64,000 nt of DNA from PCPOR2b sp965220385. Its GTDB lineage: Bacteria; Poribacteria; WGA-4E; PCPOR2b. The notes under the pieces were generated by a model. The model was not told the DNA's origin, made no database searches, and saw only the letters and a list, made by a program, of their open reading frames with translations. The stretch covers positions 5,704,001 through 5,768,000 of the forward strand of contig OZ244825.1 of NCBI GenBank assembly GCA_965220385.1, written 5' to 3'. Every line of letters begins with the position of its first letter. The stretch's first letter is position 1. This document shows positions 16,689 to 25,738 of the stretch, in pieces. Made by a program: the position numbers and the translations under genes.

Positions 16689-17179
16689 TGACTGAAGAAC
16701 GACACATATTTTCCGTACTTGTTGAAAACCGATTTGGGGTCCTCGCACGAATTGCAGGACTGTTCAGTGGACGTGGATTTAACATTGACAGTCTCAATGT
16801 CGCTGAAACTGATGATCCGGACGTTTCACACATGACAATCGTTACACATGGGGACGCACAGATCATTGAGCAGATTTACAAGCATCTGAACAAGCTGATT
16901 GATGTCATCAAGGTGACAGATCTTACTGTCGAAAACCATGTCGAGCGGGAGATTGTGTTGATTAAGGTCTATGCCGAGCCGCAGCGACGTGGAGAAATTC
17001 TCCAGATTATGGAGATTTTTCGTGCCCATACGGTTGACGTCAGTCCCGACTCTCTGATTATTGAAGTGACTGGTGACGAGGGGAAGCTGAAGGCGGTTGT
17101 TGATTTGCTACGTCCCTACGGTATTCAAGAACTTGTCCGCACCGGCAAAATTGCAATCATGCGCGGTGCCGCAAAGTAA
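16688..17179 (+). CDS. ilvN: Acetolactate synthase, small regulatory subunit
   Basis: The 163-residue protein has an N-terminal ACT domain (HIFSVLVENRFGVLARIAGLFSGRGFNIDSL). This binds valine for feedback inhibition and stimulates the large subunit. The C-terminal ALS-ss domain ends in VRTGKIAIMRG. Translational coupling to ilvB is shown by the one-base overlap. The length is the family norm. Confidence 0.96.
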   Translation: MTEERHIFSVLVENRFGVLARIAGLFSGRGFNIDSLNVAETDDPDVSHMTIVTHGDAQIIEQIYKHLNKLIDVIKVTDLTVENHVEREIVLIKVYAEPQRRGEILQIMEIFRAHTVDVSPDSLIIEVTGDEGKLKAVVDLLRPYGIQELVRTGKIAIMRGAAK

Positions 17180-17216
17180 TGAAACTATTTTCATGTTTTG
17201 CATAGAAGGAGTATTC

Positions 17217-18209
17217 ATGGCAACAATTTATTACGATAGCGATGCAGATTTTGATTTACTCAAAGAGCGAACGGTTGCTGTTATCGGCTATGGTAGTCAA
17301 GGACGCGCCCAAGCATTGAATCTCAAGGATAGCGGCGCAAACGTTGTCCTCGGACTGCGCCCCGGCAGCCGTTCTCAACCAGCAGCAGAATCGGAAGGTT
17401 TGACGGTAAAAAGTATCGACGAAGCTGCTGCTGAAGCGGATGTCGTGCAGATTCTCATCCCAGATGAACAACACGGGGCGGTGTATCGAAATAATATTGA
17501 ACCAAATCTGGAAGCTGGCAATATGGTGATGGTTTCGCACGGTTTTAGCATCCATTTTGGTCAAATCGTTCCGGGAGACGGTATTGATGTGGCGATGATC
17601 GCACCCAAGGGACCGGGGCTGCTCGTGCGAGAGGTTTTTGAGGAAGGCGGCGGTGTGCCGTGTCTCATTGCTATCCAGCAGGATGTAACAGGACATGCCA
17701 GAGACCTCGCACTCGCTTATGCGAAGGGGATCGGTGGCACACGGGCTGGCGTCATTGAGACCACGTTCCGTGAAGAGACGGAAACAGATCTCTTTGGCGA
17801 GCAAGCTGTGCTGTGCGGTGGGACTACCGCGCTAATTAAAGCTGCTTTCGATACTCTCGTTGAGGCCGGCTACCAACCCGAAATGGCGTTTTTTGAGTGC
17901 TTGCATGAGTTGAAGTTGATTGTAGATCTAATCTACACAGGCGGACTCAGCAAGATGCGCAACGACGTTAGTAACACGGCGGAATTCGGCGATCTTACCC
18001 GCGGTCCTCGCGTCATTGATGAAGGGGTCCGAGAGCGGATGCAAACAATTCTTAAAGAGGTACAGAACGGTGAATTTGCACGGGAATGGGTGCTGGAAAA
18101 CCAAGCAAATCAACCCGTACTGCAAGCACTGCGTCGTCGAGAATCAGAGCTGCAGATCGAAAAGGTAGGGCAAGATCTACGGAGCATGATGAGTTGGCTT
18201 GATGAGTAA
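17217..18209 (+). CDS. ilvC: Ketol-acid reductoisomerase, class I
   Basis: The 330-residue enzyme converts acetolactate to dihydroxyisovalerate with NAD(P)H and magnesium. The Rossmann motif AVIGYGSQGRAQALNLKDSG lies near residues 21-40. The C-terminal knotted domain holds the metal-binding E-T-E-T-D-L-F-G-E-Q segment. Length indicates the short class I form. The start at 17217 has GAAGGA upstream; an earlier in-frame start would run into ilvN. The operon ends at a strong terminator. Confidence 0.96.
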   Translation: MATIYYDSDADFDLLKERTVAVIGYGSQGRAQALNLKDSGANVVLGLRPGSRSQPAAESEGLTVKSIDEAAAEADVVQILIPDEQHGAVYRNNIEPNLEAGNMVMVSHGFSIHFGQIVPGDGIDVAMIAPKGPGLLVREVFEEGGGVPCLIAIQQDVTGHARDLALAYAKGIGGTRAGVIETTFREETETDLFGEQAVLCGGTTALIKAAFDTLVEAGYQPEMAFFECLHELKLIVDLIYTGGLSKMRNDVSNTAEFGDLTRGPRVIDEGVRERMQTILKEVQNGEFAREWVLENQANQPVLQALRRRESELQIEKVGQDLRSMMSWLDE

Positions 18210-18240
18210 CAGTTCCATCGTAAAATAGCATATTCCTATC

Positions 18241-18288
18241 AAAATCGTCACTCCGGTTGCAGTCATGCTATCGAAGTGACGATTTTTT
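18241..18288 (+). terminator. Rho-independent terminator after ilvC
   Basis: AAAATCGTCACT (18241-18252) pairs with AGTGACGATTTT (18275-18286) in a long stem ending in a T-tract. It closes the ilvBNC transcript. Confidence 0.85.
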
Positions 18289-18319
18289 GTTTCGGTTTTG
18301 GAAAGGTAATTTTTTCTTC

Positions 18320-19576
18320 ATGGATAAAGCTGAGAAAGCGGTCGAGCAGCATGAAAAACGCAATCTGATTGTGTTTGCGGCTAACCAGATCTTTATGCGG
18401 CTCGGCTGGATTTTCAAGACCGAATCGGTGGTAATGCCGGGATTTCTAGATGTCTACACTTTATCGGGGTTTATCCGGGGACTCCTGCCTCTTATTTCCC
18501 GGATTGGGCAAAGTATCCCTCAGATTCTTATCGCACACCGCGTAGCCAAAATGCCGAGAAAGCGGATTGTGTTTATACTTTCTGCCTTCGGTATCACCTT
18601 TCCTTGGCTAGTGTTAGCACTGAGCCTTGAATTTGGAAGTTGGTCAAACACCGCAATTGTAACAATTTTTCTGACGCTGTATGGGTTACACTGGTTGACT
18701 TATGGCAGCAATGTCCTAGCGCACGGCACACTACAGGGCAAATTGGTCCGTCCCAGAAGACGGGGACGCCTATTGGCTTATGCCAGTCTCATCGGTTGTA
18801 CGCTTGCGATTATCATTGTCTGGCTTGTGATGCCACATTGGGTGCGTGGCGACAGTGCCAATTATGCTTGGATATTTGGGATGACGGGGATGTTCTTCGG
18901 TTTTGCTGCGTGCTCCAGTCTGTTTTTCCGTGAGCCACCCGATGACCGTTCCACACAAACCGTGCCTTTTCTCAAGTATCTCAGTTCCGGACTGATGCTG
19001 CTACGATATGACCGAAATTTTCGTATATTCGCGATAGTCCTGATGTTGTTCTACACAGGTTGGCCCATTTTTCCGCACTATACCGTTTTCGGGAAACGGA
19101 CGTTAGGATTAGTATCGAGAAACTTTGTGACGTTGTTGATTGCACAAAACACGGTGAGTGGACTCGGTGCCTTGGTGATGGGGAATATCGCGGATCGGCA
19201 CGGCAATCGGATTGTGTTGCGTATACTCATTCTTGTTGCTGCCTGTGTGCCGCTGCTAGCAGTCGGTCTGAGTCGCGTGCCGATGGGCGCCCATTGGTAC
19301 TGGCTCGTGTATGCCTGTTTGGGATTCACGCCGGTGTCAGGCCGTATCCTTACAAACTACACCCTTGAAATTTCGCCACAGGAAAAGCACCCACAATATT
19401 TGGGGTTGTTAAGTGTCCTTCAGACAGTGCCTCTGCTCGGTTCACCGGTGGTTGGTCTGTTGATTGATCGGTTCTCTTTTGAAGCTGTGTTCATCGCGTG
19501 TTCGGTACTGGTCTTCTGTGGTGCCGTGCTGACCTTCCGACTCATTGAACCTCGATCGGAAAATATAGGGAGATAA
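18320..19576 (+). CDS. Major facilitator superfamily transporter
   Basis: The 418-residue protein has about 12 hydrophobic segments. A cytoplasmic basic loop (RVAKMPRKR near 80) follows the first pair of helices, and GNIADRHGNR near 290 is the MFS A-motif equivalent of the second half. The start MDKAEKAVEQ at 18320 is preferred (GAAAGG upstream), because the longer frame begins inside the ilvC terminator. The substrate is not predictable. It stands alone between the ilv terminator and a GNAT gene. Confidence 0.85.
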   Translation: MDKAEKAVEQHEKRNLIVFAANQIFMRLGWIFKTESVVMPGFLDVYTLSGFIRGLLPLISRIGQSIPQILIAHRVAKMPRKRIVFILSAFGITFPWLVLALSLEFGSWSNTAIVTIFLTLYGLHWLTYGSNVLAHGTLQGKLVRPRRRGRLLAYASLIGCTLAIIIVWLVMPHWVRGDSANYAWIFGMTGMFFGFAACSSLFFREPPDDRSTQTVPFLKYLSSGLMLLRYDRNFRIFAIVLMLFYTGWPIFPHYTVFGKRTLGLVSRNFVTLLIAQNTVSGLGALVMGNIADRHGNRIVLRILILVAACVPLLAVGLSRVPMGAHWYWLVYACLGFTPVSGRILTNYTLEISPQEKHPQYLGLLSVLQTVPLLGSPVVGLLIDRFSFEAVFIACSVLVFCGAVLTFRLIEPRSENIGR

Positions 19577-19614
19577 AGATGTAGAACAACTATCGTTTGA
19601 ACAGGAGTATAATT

Positions 19615-20373
19615 ATGCCTAACGAATTGATGACCACCTTTGAAAAACTTTGGGTTGCCCTTCGTGCCTCGTGGTGTGATAATCACGACCTTGATGGCGC
19701 ATTGGCGTTCACCCATGACCGAGGAGCGATGGACTTCTTTCATCGCGTTGTACAGGTGAACGTAGACGACGCTCAAGTTGATAGGTTAATTGATGACGCG
19801 ATCCGTCTGTTTCAAGAGAAACAGTACGATTGCATGTTCACCCTTTCGCCATTAGATCGTCCTGTTGACCTTGGCGAGCGGCTAGGGAAGCGCGGTTTCA
19901 CAGAAGGTATGCTGGCGTCAGCGATGGTTTATGACCCACCCACTGCCCCACCGTCCCCTCAAACTGTTGCGGAAATCAATATCTCGCCCGATGATGAATA
20001 TGATCTGTGGGCGGATGTGATGTGTCGTGGATTTGGTCATGACCAGACGATGGGAGAGTTAGGACGCGCTGTGCTGATTGTGCCTGAAGGGCGCCGCTAT
20101 CTCGCGCGTGTGAATGGGGATCCAGCGGGCACGACGCTAATCTACTCACAATTCGGCATGGGCTATGTCGATCATGTCGCAACACTGCCGGGACACCGCC
20201 GTAAAGGGATCGCCTCCGCCATGGTTGCACGAGCGGTCGCAGATTCGCAGGCGCTGGGTAACCGCTGGACAGCGCTAGAAACAACAACGGGCAGCAACGC
20301 CGAGCGGATATACCAACGACAAGGGTTCCGTGTTGCCTATCATCGACGGCGCTACATCATGCCTCATGAATAG
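19615..20373 (+). CDS. GNAT-family N-acetyltransferase
   Basis: In this 252-residue protein the C-terminal half is a GNAT fold. The acetyl-CoA pyrophosphate-binding motif is PGHRRKGIASAMVARA near 194-209, and NAERIYQRQGFRVAYHRR is the final beta-bulge segment. The N-terminal 120 residues look like a second, degenerate GNAT-type domain (LFQEKQYDCMFTLSP...LGERLGKRGF). The ATG at 19615 is chosen over 19597 because CAGGAG lies eight bases upstream. The acceptor substrate is unknown. Confidence 0.85.
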   Translation: MPNELMTTFEKLWVALRASWCDNHDLDGALAFTHDRGAMDFFHRVVQVNVDDAQVDRLIDDAIRLFQEKQYDCMFTLSPLDRPVDLGERLGKRGFTEGMLASAMVYDPPTAPPSPQTVAEINISPDDEYDLWADVMCRGFGHDQTMGELGRAVLIVPEGRRYLARVNGDPAGTTLIYSQFGMGYVDHVATLPGHRRKGIASAMVARAVADSQALGNRWTALETTTGSNAERIYQRQGFRVAYHRRRYIMPHE

Positions 20374-20440
20374 GTAGGGGCAGTAGCGAAAATATTTGGA
20401 ATCCGTCACAAACCATTCCGACAGAAAAGGAGTTCACAAT

Positions 20441-21784
20441 ATGGCACTGCAAGCGTGGATGCGCATCGGTCAACCGCTTGAACCGGTGATGAACGATTAT
20501 GAACGGATCTTTGATGCGTGGGAAGCGGGCGGGATCAAAGGCTTCGTTTTTGGGCGCACAGTTTTTGCGGATGCAGAGGGTCAATTTACCGTTCCTGCTT
20601 TCCCGTCCAACCCTCAAGCGTATCGCAATCGTGGGTTAGAACCAAACCTCCGCAACACAGAAACCGATCCGGCAAAAGAGAAGCTGCTCCATGCGATGCT
20701 TGACAACGCCAAAGCGCGCGGCTGGGAGATTTTTATCTTTGCTCCCGGCAGCGGTTCGACGGGTGCGAAACCGCTTCCATTAGAAGAGGACCCTTACGGC
20801 GCGGTTGCAATGGCGGCGGTTTGGGATGAGACATTCGGCAGCTTTCCACAGGTCGATGGGGGTATCATGGATGGTTGGACAGAGTCCGCTTATGAATTGG
20901 TATGGCACCACGGGAACGCTGTGTTTGCGGATATCCCTGAATCAACCAAAGCCCAAGCCGCCGCCAGAGGATACGATCCAGAAAGACTTGAACGCGGCAG
21001 ATCGCATCTCCATGAGCGTTTTCGCAGTCTCACCCCCGCTGAAGTGCGCTACTACGGTCCCTACGGGGTGCTGTCGGAGATGAACCTTTTCGATATCAAC
21101 GAGGATGCTATTTACTGGCTGCGTTGGCGGCGGGAAGATGGGATTAAAATGGGAGAAGCATTTCGGCGTGAACTGGACAAATTCCCACGCAAGTTGTTGT
21201 TGGGGAATGGTCCCCGTTCGGCTGTATTCTCCGGTATGACTGCGCTCGATTTTCACGCCTGGGATCAGATAGTGGATATTCTGCTGGTCAAGCACTACTT
21301 CTGGCATCGTGGCTTCGACGGTATGTACGGCACTGTCGCCCGTTGGGTGGAACAGATTCAAGAATGGAATCCTCGTCTGACCGAACAGGACTGCTTTGCG
21401 GTGGCGAAGGCGTGGTTAGGCATCGACTTACCGGAGGTCAACTCTCTGTCGGACATGGATTTAGGGTTCCCTCAAGCCTTCTTCGACCAAGTTGTGAGGA
21501 CTGAAACCGAGCGTGCACTTGCAGCGGTCAGTCAGCCGGAGAAGATTGTTCCTTGGGTGGATACGGGACGGATGCCGCACGGTGGGGATCCGATGACCGC
21601 CGGAGATCTGCATCGCATCCTCACAGCCTCAGAAGAGGCGGGGCTGAAGCGTTTCCTATTTCATAATCACGCACATCTTACGTCAGCGGAGTGGTGCGTA
21701 ATCTCCCGGCTATGCGGGCACGCTTGGGATGAAGATCCCAACGGGTATTGGCCCCCCGCGACGCCGAAACCATCGACTTACTGA
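20441..21784 (+). CDS. Uncharacterised TIM-barrel-like protein
   Basis: I do not recognise this 447-residue family by name. Alternating strands and helices (IKGFVFGRTVF, GWEIFIFAPG, GGIMDGWTES, WDQIVDILLVKHYFW, GLKRFLFHNHAHL) suggest a barrel of the glycosidase-like type. Candidate acidic residues are in MDGWTE and in DFHAWDQ. There is no signal peptide. The start at 20441 has AAAAGGAG before it. It is followed after 22 nt by an isochorismatase-like hydrolase, so the two are probably co-expressed. A role in small-molecule or sugar breakdown is only an inference. Confidence 0.6.
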   Translation: MALQAWMRIGQPLEPVMNDYERIFDAWEAGGIKGFVFGRTVFADAEGQFTVPAFPSNPQAYRNRGLEPNLRNTETDPAKEKLLHAMLDNAKARGWEIFIFAPGSGSTGAKPLPLEEDPYGAVAMAAVWDETFGSFPQVDGGIMDGWTESAYELVWHHGNAVFADIPESTKAQAAARGYDPERLERGRSHLHERFRSLTPAEVRYYGPYGVLSEMNLFDINEDAIYWLRWRREDGIKMGEAFRRELDKFPRKLLLGNGPRSAVFSGMTALDFHAWDQIVDILLVKHYFWHRGFDGMYGTVARWVEQIQEWNPRLTEQDCFAVAKAWLGIDLPEVNSLSDMDLGFPQAFFDQVVRTETERALAAVSQPEKIVPWVDTGRMPHGGDPMTAGDLHRILTASEEAGLKRFLFHNHAHLTSAEWCVISRLCGHAWDEDPNGYWPPATPKPSTY

Positions 21785-21806
21785 TTGATTAGAGAGGAGG
21801 TCTACT

Positions 21807-22481
21807 ATGGCTAACTTAACGCTCCCTGTGCGTTGGTATAGCAATGAAACCCAGCACGGCGAGTTGGAACTTGAATTAGAGCGAACCGCTTTCATGATTG
21901 TGGATAGCGACTGTGGCACCGGAAATCGGTATGTCGAAGATGGGATTGCTCCAGCATTGGCTGCAGCGCGCACATCCGGCATGAGGGTGGTTTTTATTCA
22001 CAACGATTTTTCTCTCGTTGATGAGCCGGGCAGTATCAAGCGAGAGATTCACGGTATCCGTTGGGGTGACGCACTCGCTGAAACGAGACCGGCACCCGCA
22101 TCAAGAACGCCCTATAAACCGAATTATTCCCCATCAATCCAGCCGTTACCACATGAGCCAGATTTTCCCAAGCGGGAGTGGTCGGCGTTTCATGAGACGC
22201 ATGTCGATTACCATTTGCGGTGTTACGACATTAAAAATCTGGTCGCAGTTGGATTCAGCCAGCGTGCGTGTCTATACCAAACCCTTGCCGGTGCAGTCGA
22301 ACACAATTATCGGGTGGTTATGCTACGGGATTGTACGCATTCCGCCGAGTATCCGGATACAGTCGATCCGAGTTTGCCAGAGGGAGGTTGGCTACGGAAG
22401 GTGATGATACGCAACTTTGAACATATCATCGGGTATACTTCGACCTCATCGAACTTTGTTGCAGCGTGCACATCGCTTTGA
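21807..22481 (+). CDS. Isochorismatase-like cysteine hydrolase
   Basis: The 224-residue protein has the isochorismatase/nicotinamidase fold. Candidate triad residues are Asp33 (MIVDSDCG), Lys122 (FPKREWSAF) and Cys155 (GFSQRACLYQT). Members cleave amides, carbamates or the vinyl ether of isochorismate. The substrate loop SPSIQPLPHEP is not diagnostic, so the activity is open. GAGAGGAGG precedes the start. It probably forms a unit with the uncharacterised gene upstream. Confidence 0.82.
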   Translation: MANLTLPVRWYSNETQHGELELELERTAFMIVDSDCGTGNRYVEDGIAPALAAARTSGMRVVFIHNDFSLVDEPGSIKREIHGIRWGDALAETRPAPASRTPYKPNYSPSIQPLPHEPDFPKREWSAFHETHVDYHLRCYDIKNLVAVGFSQRACLYQTLAGAVEHNYRVVMLRDCTHSAEYPDTVDPSLPEGGWLRKVMIRNFEHIIGYTSTSSNFVAACTSL

Positions 22482-22514
22482 ATCCCGGTGAGATCCGGGG
22501 ATCGAAAACCTGAT

Positions 22515-23465
22515 TTAGGCGTATGCCATTAATCGCTCAACATGAGAGACAATCGATTCGGACAACCCTTTAAGGTCATATCCGCCCTCCAATGCTGCGA
22601 TCAACCGTCCCCCACAAGTGTCCGCAGCAATTTCGCAAAGGATGTCGGTCAAGCTGGCAAAACCGTCTGCGGTCATATTGATCGCCGATAGAGGGTCTAA
22701 ACGGTGTGCGTCAAATCCAGCCGAGATTATCAGGAAATCGGGAGAGAAATCAAGTAACGCCGGCTTGAGAATTTTTTGAAAAGTCTCGACATAGTTGCTC
22801 GGTTCGCTACCCGGAGGCATAGGGACGTTCAGCGTTGTGCCAACGGCATCACCTATGCCAGTCTCGTCTGCCATGCCGGTGCCGGGGTAGAGAGGCACCT
22901 GATGCGCCGAGAAAAAGAAGACGGAGGGATCATCATAAAAGATATCCTGTGTCCCGTTGCCGTGATGGACGTCCCAATCGACAATTGCGACGCGACCCAC
23001 CCCATATTCACGCTGAAGGTATCGTGCAGCTATCGCGACGCTATTGAATAGACAAAAGCCCATCGCACGGGTCGGGGTTGCGTGATGACCAGGCGGACGA
23101 ACCAGCGCGAAGGCATTGCTCACAGTCTCTGCCATGACCGCATCTGCTGCCCTCAACACGCCTCCAGTCGAAAGACGCGCAACGTCATAGGATGCAGGTG
23201 AGGTTGGTGTGTCGTAATCGAGGGGGAAACCGTTTTCACAGTACTGCTTGATCCGATCGATATGATCTTGAGTATGCGCATAACACATCTGCTCAAGTGT
23301 TACAGGGGTGGCTTCGATCTGGTGCAAGTCGTCCCAAAAGTCAGAAGCCTGTAGTGCTTTGATACTTGCCTGTAGACGTTCCGGACGCTCAGGATTCTGT
23401 ACGCCTGTATCATGCTTGAGATAATCGGTGTGATAGACAAAACCTGTCTTTTTCTCAGAAGTCAT
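22515..23465 (-). CDS. Class II histone-deacetylase-like / acetylpolyamine amidohydrolase family
   Basis: The 316-residue zinc hydrolase removes acetyl groups from lysine- or polyamine-type amides. Active-site residues are His127-His128 (RPPGHHA), zinc ligands Asp165 and His167 (DWDVHHGNGT) and Asp252 (SAGFDAHRLDPL), and the glycine-rich LEGGYDL near the end. It is complete and cytoplasmic. It is convergent with the isochorismatase gene. A TATAAT-like -10 on the minus strand lies at 23508-23503, without a clear -35. Bacterial members are often annotated as acetoin utilisation proteins; no acetoin genes are nearby. Confidence 0.9.
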   Translation of the reverse strand: MTSEKKTGFVYHTDYLKHDTGVQNPERPERLQASIKALQASDFWDDLHQIEATPVTLEQMCYAHTQDHIDRIKQYCENGFPLDYDTPTSPASYDVARLSTGGVLRAADAVMAETVSNAFALVRPPGHHATPTRAMGFCLFNSVAIAARYLQREYGVGRVAIVDWDVHHGNGTQDIFYDDPSVFFFSAHQVPLYPGTGMADETGIGDAVGTTLNVPMPPGSEPSNYVETFQKILKPALLDFSPDFLIISAGFDAHRLDPLSAINMTADGFASLTDILCEIAADTCGGRLIAALEGGYDLKGLSESIVSHVERLMAYA

Positions 23466-23553
23466 AAGTTGGTTCCAAATTGAACGTAAGTATTTACTTC
23501 ATATTATAGATTGTAGTCTTTTTCAAAGCATACCGCAAGCGAATTCTCTGGTC

Positions 23554-23582
23554 TTGACACCCCCTTTTACTTCTGCTATGAT
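23554..23582 (+). promoter_or_regulatory. Strong sigma70-type promoter
   Basis: TTGACA (23554-23559), a 17-nt spacer and TATGAT (23577-23582). The start of the secreted FN3 protein gene lies 54 nt downstream. Confidence 0.75.
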
Positions 23583-23635
23583 ACCTTAATTGCCTTCAAA
23601 AATTCATTTGTACATACCGTCAAAGTAGGGGAGAG

Positions 23636-25483
23636 ATGAAAATTCAGAAAATCTTTCTTGGTGCGGTTTGGTTTTTCATTAGCCTAATTAATCCAATTGT
23701 TAGTTCTGCTCAAGTACACACATCGGGTAATGTCGAAGTCCATATAGTCGGCGAGGGTTCACTCGGCGCAGTCCGGAACGATGAACTCGCCTACAACTTT
23801 AGGTTTCCTAAATCTGGAGAGAATTACTATCTCCACGAATTGTCGGAGATTTGGGTCGGTGATGCAAATGGAAATGTAGCGACCGCGTGGGATTTAGATC
23901 CTGCTCAACCCGGTCCTCTGACAATTGGAGAGTGGGAAACTACATCAGCGAACGCGGAAAAAATAGATCCCGACGAACGACATACAATTATCGCACAGTA
24001 CGATTCATCTGGAGCTGTCGATTTTCCGCTCAATCTTTCCGTTGACCAACAGAGCTTTTCCTGGAGTACCAACAATCATCCCGATGCAGATGATTTCGTT
24101 GTGATAAGATTAGTTGTGACAAACAACAGTAATACTGGGCTTGAGGGTATCTACGTTGCAACGATGGCGAATTGGGATGTTGATGGGACAGATTTAGAGG
24201 TTGGAGAGTTAAGCCGGGATTGGGTGGATTGGGATGAAACATATCAAACGTTATTTACCTACGATGGGGATGACACCGACGGAATCAATGAAGTTCACAC
24301 TGGTCTCACCCTGCTGGACGGAAAGTTAAGCACCCATCAGATCTTTCTGTTTTACGATCCCGAAGGTCGTCCGACTGCCAACCTTTTTTTAGACGAAAGC
24401 CGATCCGAGTTCATGTCCGATTCGACCGCTTTTGCTACCAATAAGAGGGATATCGAGACACTTGGATTGCCGGCTTGGGATTATGTGTCCATTATCTCAG
24501 CGGGACCCTATGACATACCAGCTAAACAGTTTATCGCCGTTACTTTTGCCCTTGTTGCTGGCGAGAACTTAGTAGATCTCCAGAAAAATATCGGTGCCGC
24601 GAGAAGCGTTACCTTTAGGCCGCAACGATTGGTCGCTGAGATTGTAAGAGGGAACGTCCAGTTGCAATGGGAACCAGCAATCAATTTAGGTCTGGCTGGT
24701 TATGCCGTCCTAAGGCGAGCGAAGGGTGAGAATGAGTTCCAGCAGGTTGGTCGCGTTACCCAAGCGAATACCTTTGACGACACAGGGGTTCAGGGAGGCG
24801 TAGAATACACCTACAAGATCCGTCCTGTCCATGCCAGTGGACAGCTGCTTGAATTTGATTCTTCAGAAGTCAGTATCATCCCAGGTGATGTTCCGGATGC
24901 GCCCGTAGGATTAACAGCGATGCTTAACGAAGACCAGATTATTCTTAATTGGACAATATCTGCGCGTCAGATCAGCAAATATCTTATCTACCGCAACCGC
25001 ACGGGCAAACCGCCATGGACGCAGATTGCATCGGTCCCGCCGGGAGCGTCTACTTTTGTTGATAGGGATGTCTATCCGGGGTTAAAGTATTTCTATGCAA
25101 TCGCGGCGACAAATCTAGCCGGTGGAGAAGGCAAACTTTCCCAAATTGTTGATGTTACCCTTCCTGAGGAAACCATCATATCCCCCGAAGCAAACTTGGA
25201 TAAAGTGATCTTTGTCCCGAATCCATACCGTCTGAACGGGAGTGCGAATGGGATGGAGTTCCGCAATCTGCCCGACCGCGCGACAATCCGAATCTACAAC
25301 AGTACCGGCGATCTCATTAGACATATTGATCATCGCAACAACACATCCATTCAACGTTGGGATGGGCGGACGGAGGCAGGTGAAAAGATCTCTGCCGGCA
25401 TCTACGTTTATCACATTGAGTCCATGAGGGAAGGGCAAAGGGGAAGGGACTCGATAAGTGGGAAGTTCGCAGTGATTCGTTGA
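23636..25483 (+). CDS. Large secreted protein with two FN3 domains and a FlgD/T9SS-like C-terminal domain
   Basis: The 615-residue protein has a signal peptide (1-25, ending SSA-Q) and an all-beta N-terminal region of about 300 residues (EVHIVGEGSLGAVRND...). Two fibronectin type III domains follow (about 325-415 and 422-512). The C-terminal beta-domain (about 525-615) runs from VIFVPNPYRLNG through RIYNSTGDLIRHI and SAGIYVYHIE to GKFAVIR. That end pattern is the FlgD-Ig or type-A sorting-like domain found on surface proteins of FCB-group bacteria. It lacks the W-G-x-[IL]-K tail of the other exported proteins here. GGGGAGAG lies at the start. A terminator follows. Confidence 0.8.
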   Translation: MKIQKIFLGAVWFFISLINPIVSSAQVHTSGNVEVHIVGEGSLGAVRNDELAYNFRFPKSGENYYLHELSEIWVGDANGNVATAWDLDPAQPGPLTIGEWETTSANAEKIDPDERHTIIAQYDSSGAVDFPLNLSVDQQSFSWSTNNHPDADDFVVIRLVVTNNSNTGLEGIYVATMANWDVDGTDLEVGELSRDWVDWDETYQTLFTYDGDDTDGINEVHTGLTLLDGKLSTHQIFLFYDPEGRPTANLFLDESRSEFMSDSTAFATNKRDIETLGLPAWDYVSIISAGPYDIPAKQFIAVTFALVAGENLVDLQKNIGAARSVTFRPQRLVAEIVRGNVQLQWEPAINLGLAGYAVLRRAKGENEFQQVGRVTQANTFDDTGVQGGVEYTYKIRPVHASGQLLEFDSSEVSIIPGDVPDAPVGLTAMLNEDQIILNWTISARQISKYLIYRNRTGKPPWTQIASVPPGASTFVDRDVYPGLKYFYAIAATNLAGGEGKLSQIVDVTLPEETIISPEANLDKVIFVPNPYRLNGSANGMEFRNLPDRATIRIYNSTGDLIRHIDHRNNTSIQRWDGRTEAGEKISAGIYVYHIESMREGQRGRDSISGKFAVIR

Positions 25484-25504
25484 TAGAGAAAGCCTAAAAT
25501 AAAA

Positions 25505-25534
25505 AAGCGACGCCACATAATATGTGCGTCGCTT
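25505..25534. terminator. Bidirectional hairpin terminator
   Basis: AAGCGACGC...GCGTCGCTT forms a 9-bp stem with further pairing inside (CACATA/TATGTG). It lies 21 nt after the FN3 gene stop and just beyond the 3' end of the minus-strand tRNA, so it may serve both. Confidence 0.7.
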
Positions 25535-25545
25535 CTGCTAATAGA

Positions 25546-25631
25546 TGCCGGGAAGGGGATTTGAACCCCTACGGGCGAAAGGGCCCACTAGATCCTGAAT
25601 CTAGCTTGTCTACCAATTCCAACATCCCGGC
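25546..25631 (-). tRNA. tRNA-Leu, anticodon CAG
   Basis: The 86-nt gene is read on the minus strand. The acceptor arm is GCCGGGA/TCCCGGC with discriminator A. The anticodon loop TTCAGGA (anticodon CAG) sits in a CTAGA/TCTAG stem. There is a long class II variable arm (GGGCCCTTTCGCCC region), and the T-loop is TTCAAAT. The CCA end is not encoded. Confidence 0.96.
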
Positions 25632-25738
25632 GTAACCTTTTTGTCGCCGGTTTGACAACCGCTACAGTCTACATTAATCGCAGTCGGCTTGTCAAGGAAT
25701 TTCTACTTTTCAACAACCTAGACCCGATTACGCTTCAC

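Noticed and set aside
23636..25483. Direct evidence for a type 9 secretion system
   Set aside because: The C-terminal domain is similar to FlgD-Ig/T9SS type A domains, but no gliding or Por component lies in the window, so the secretion route is left open.
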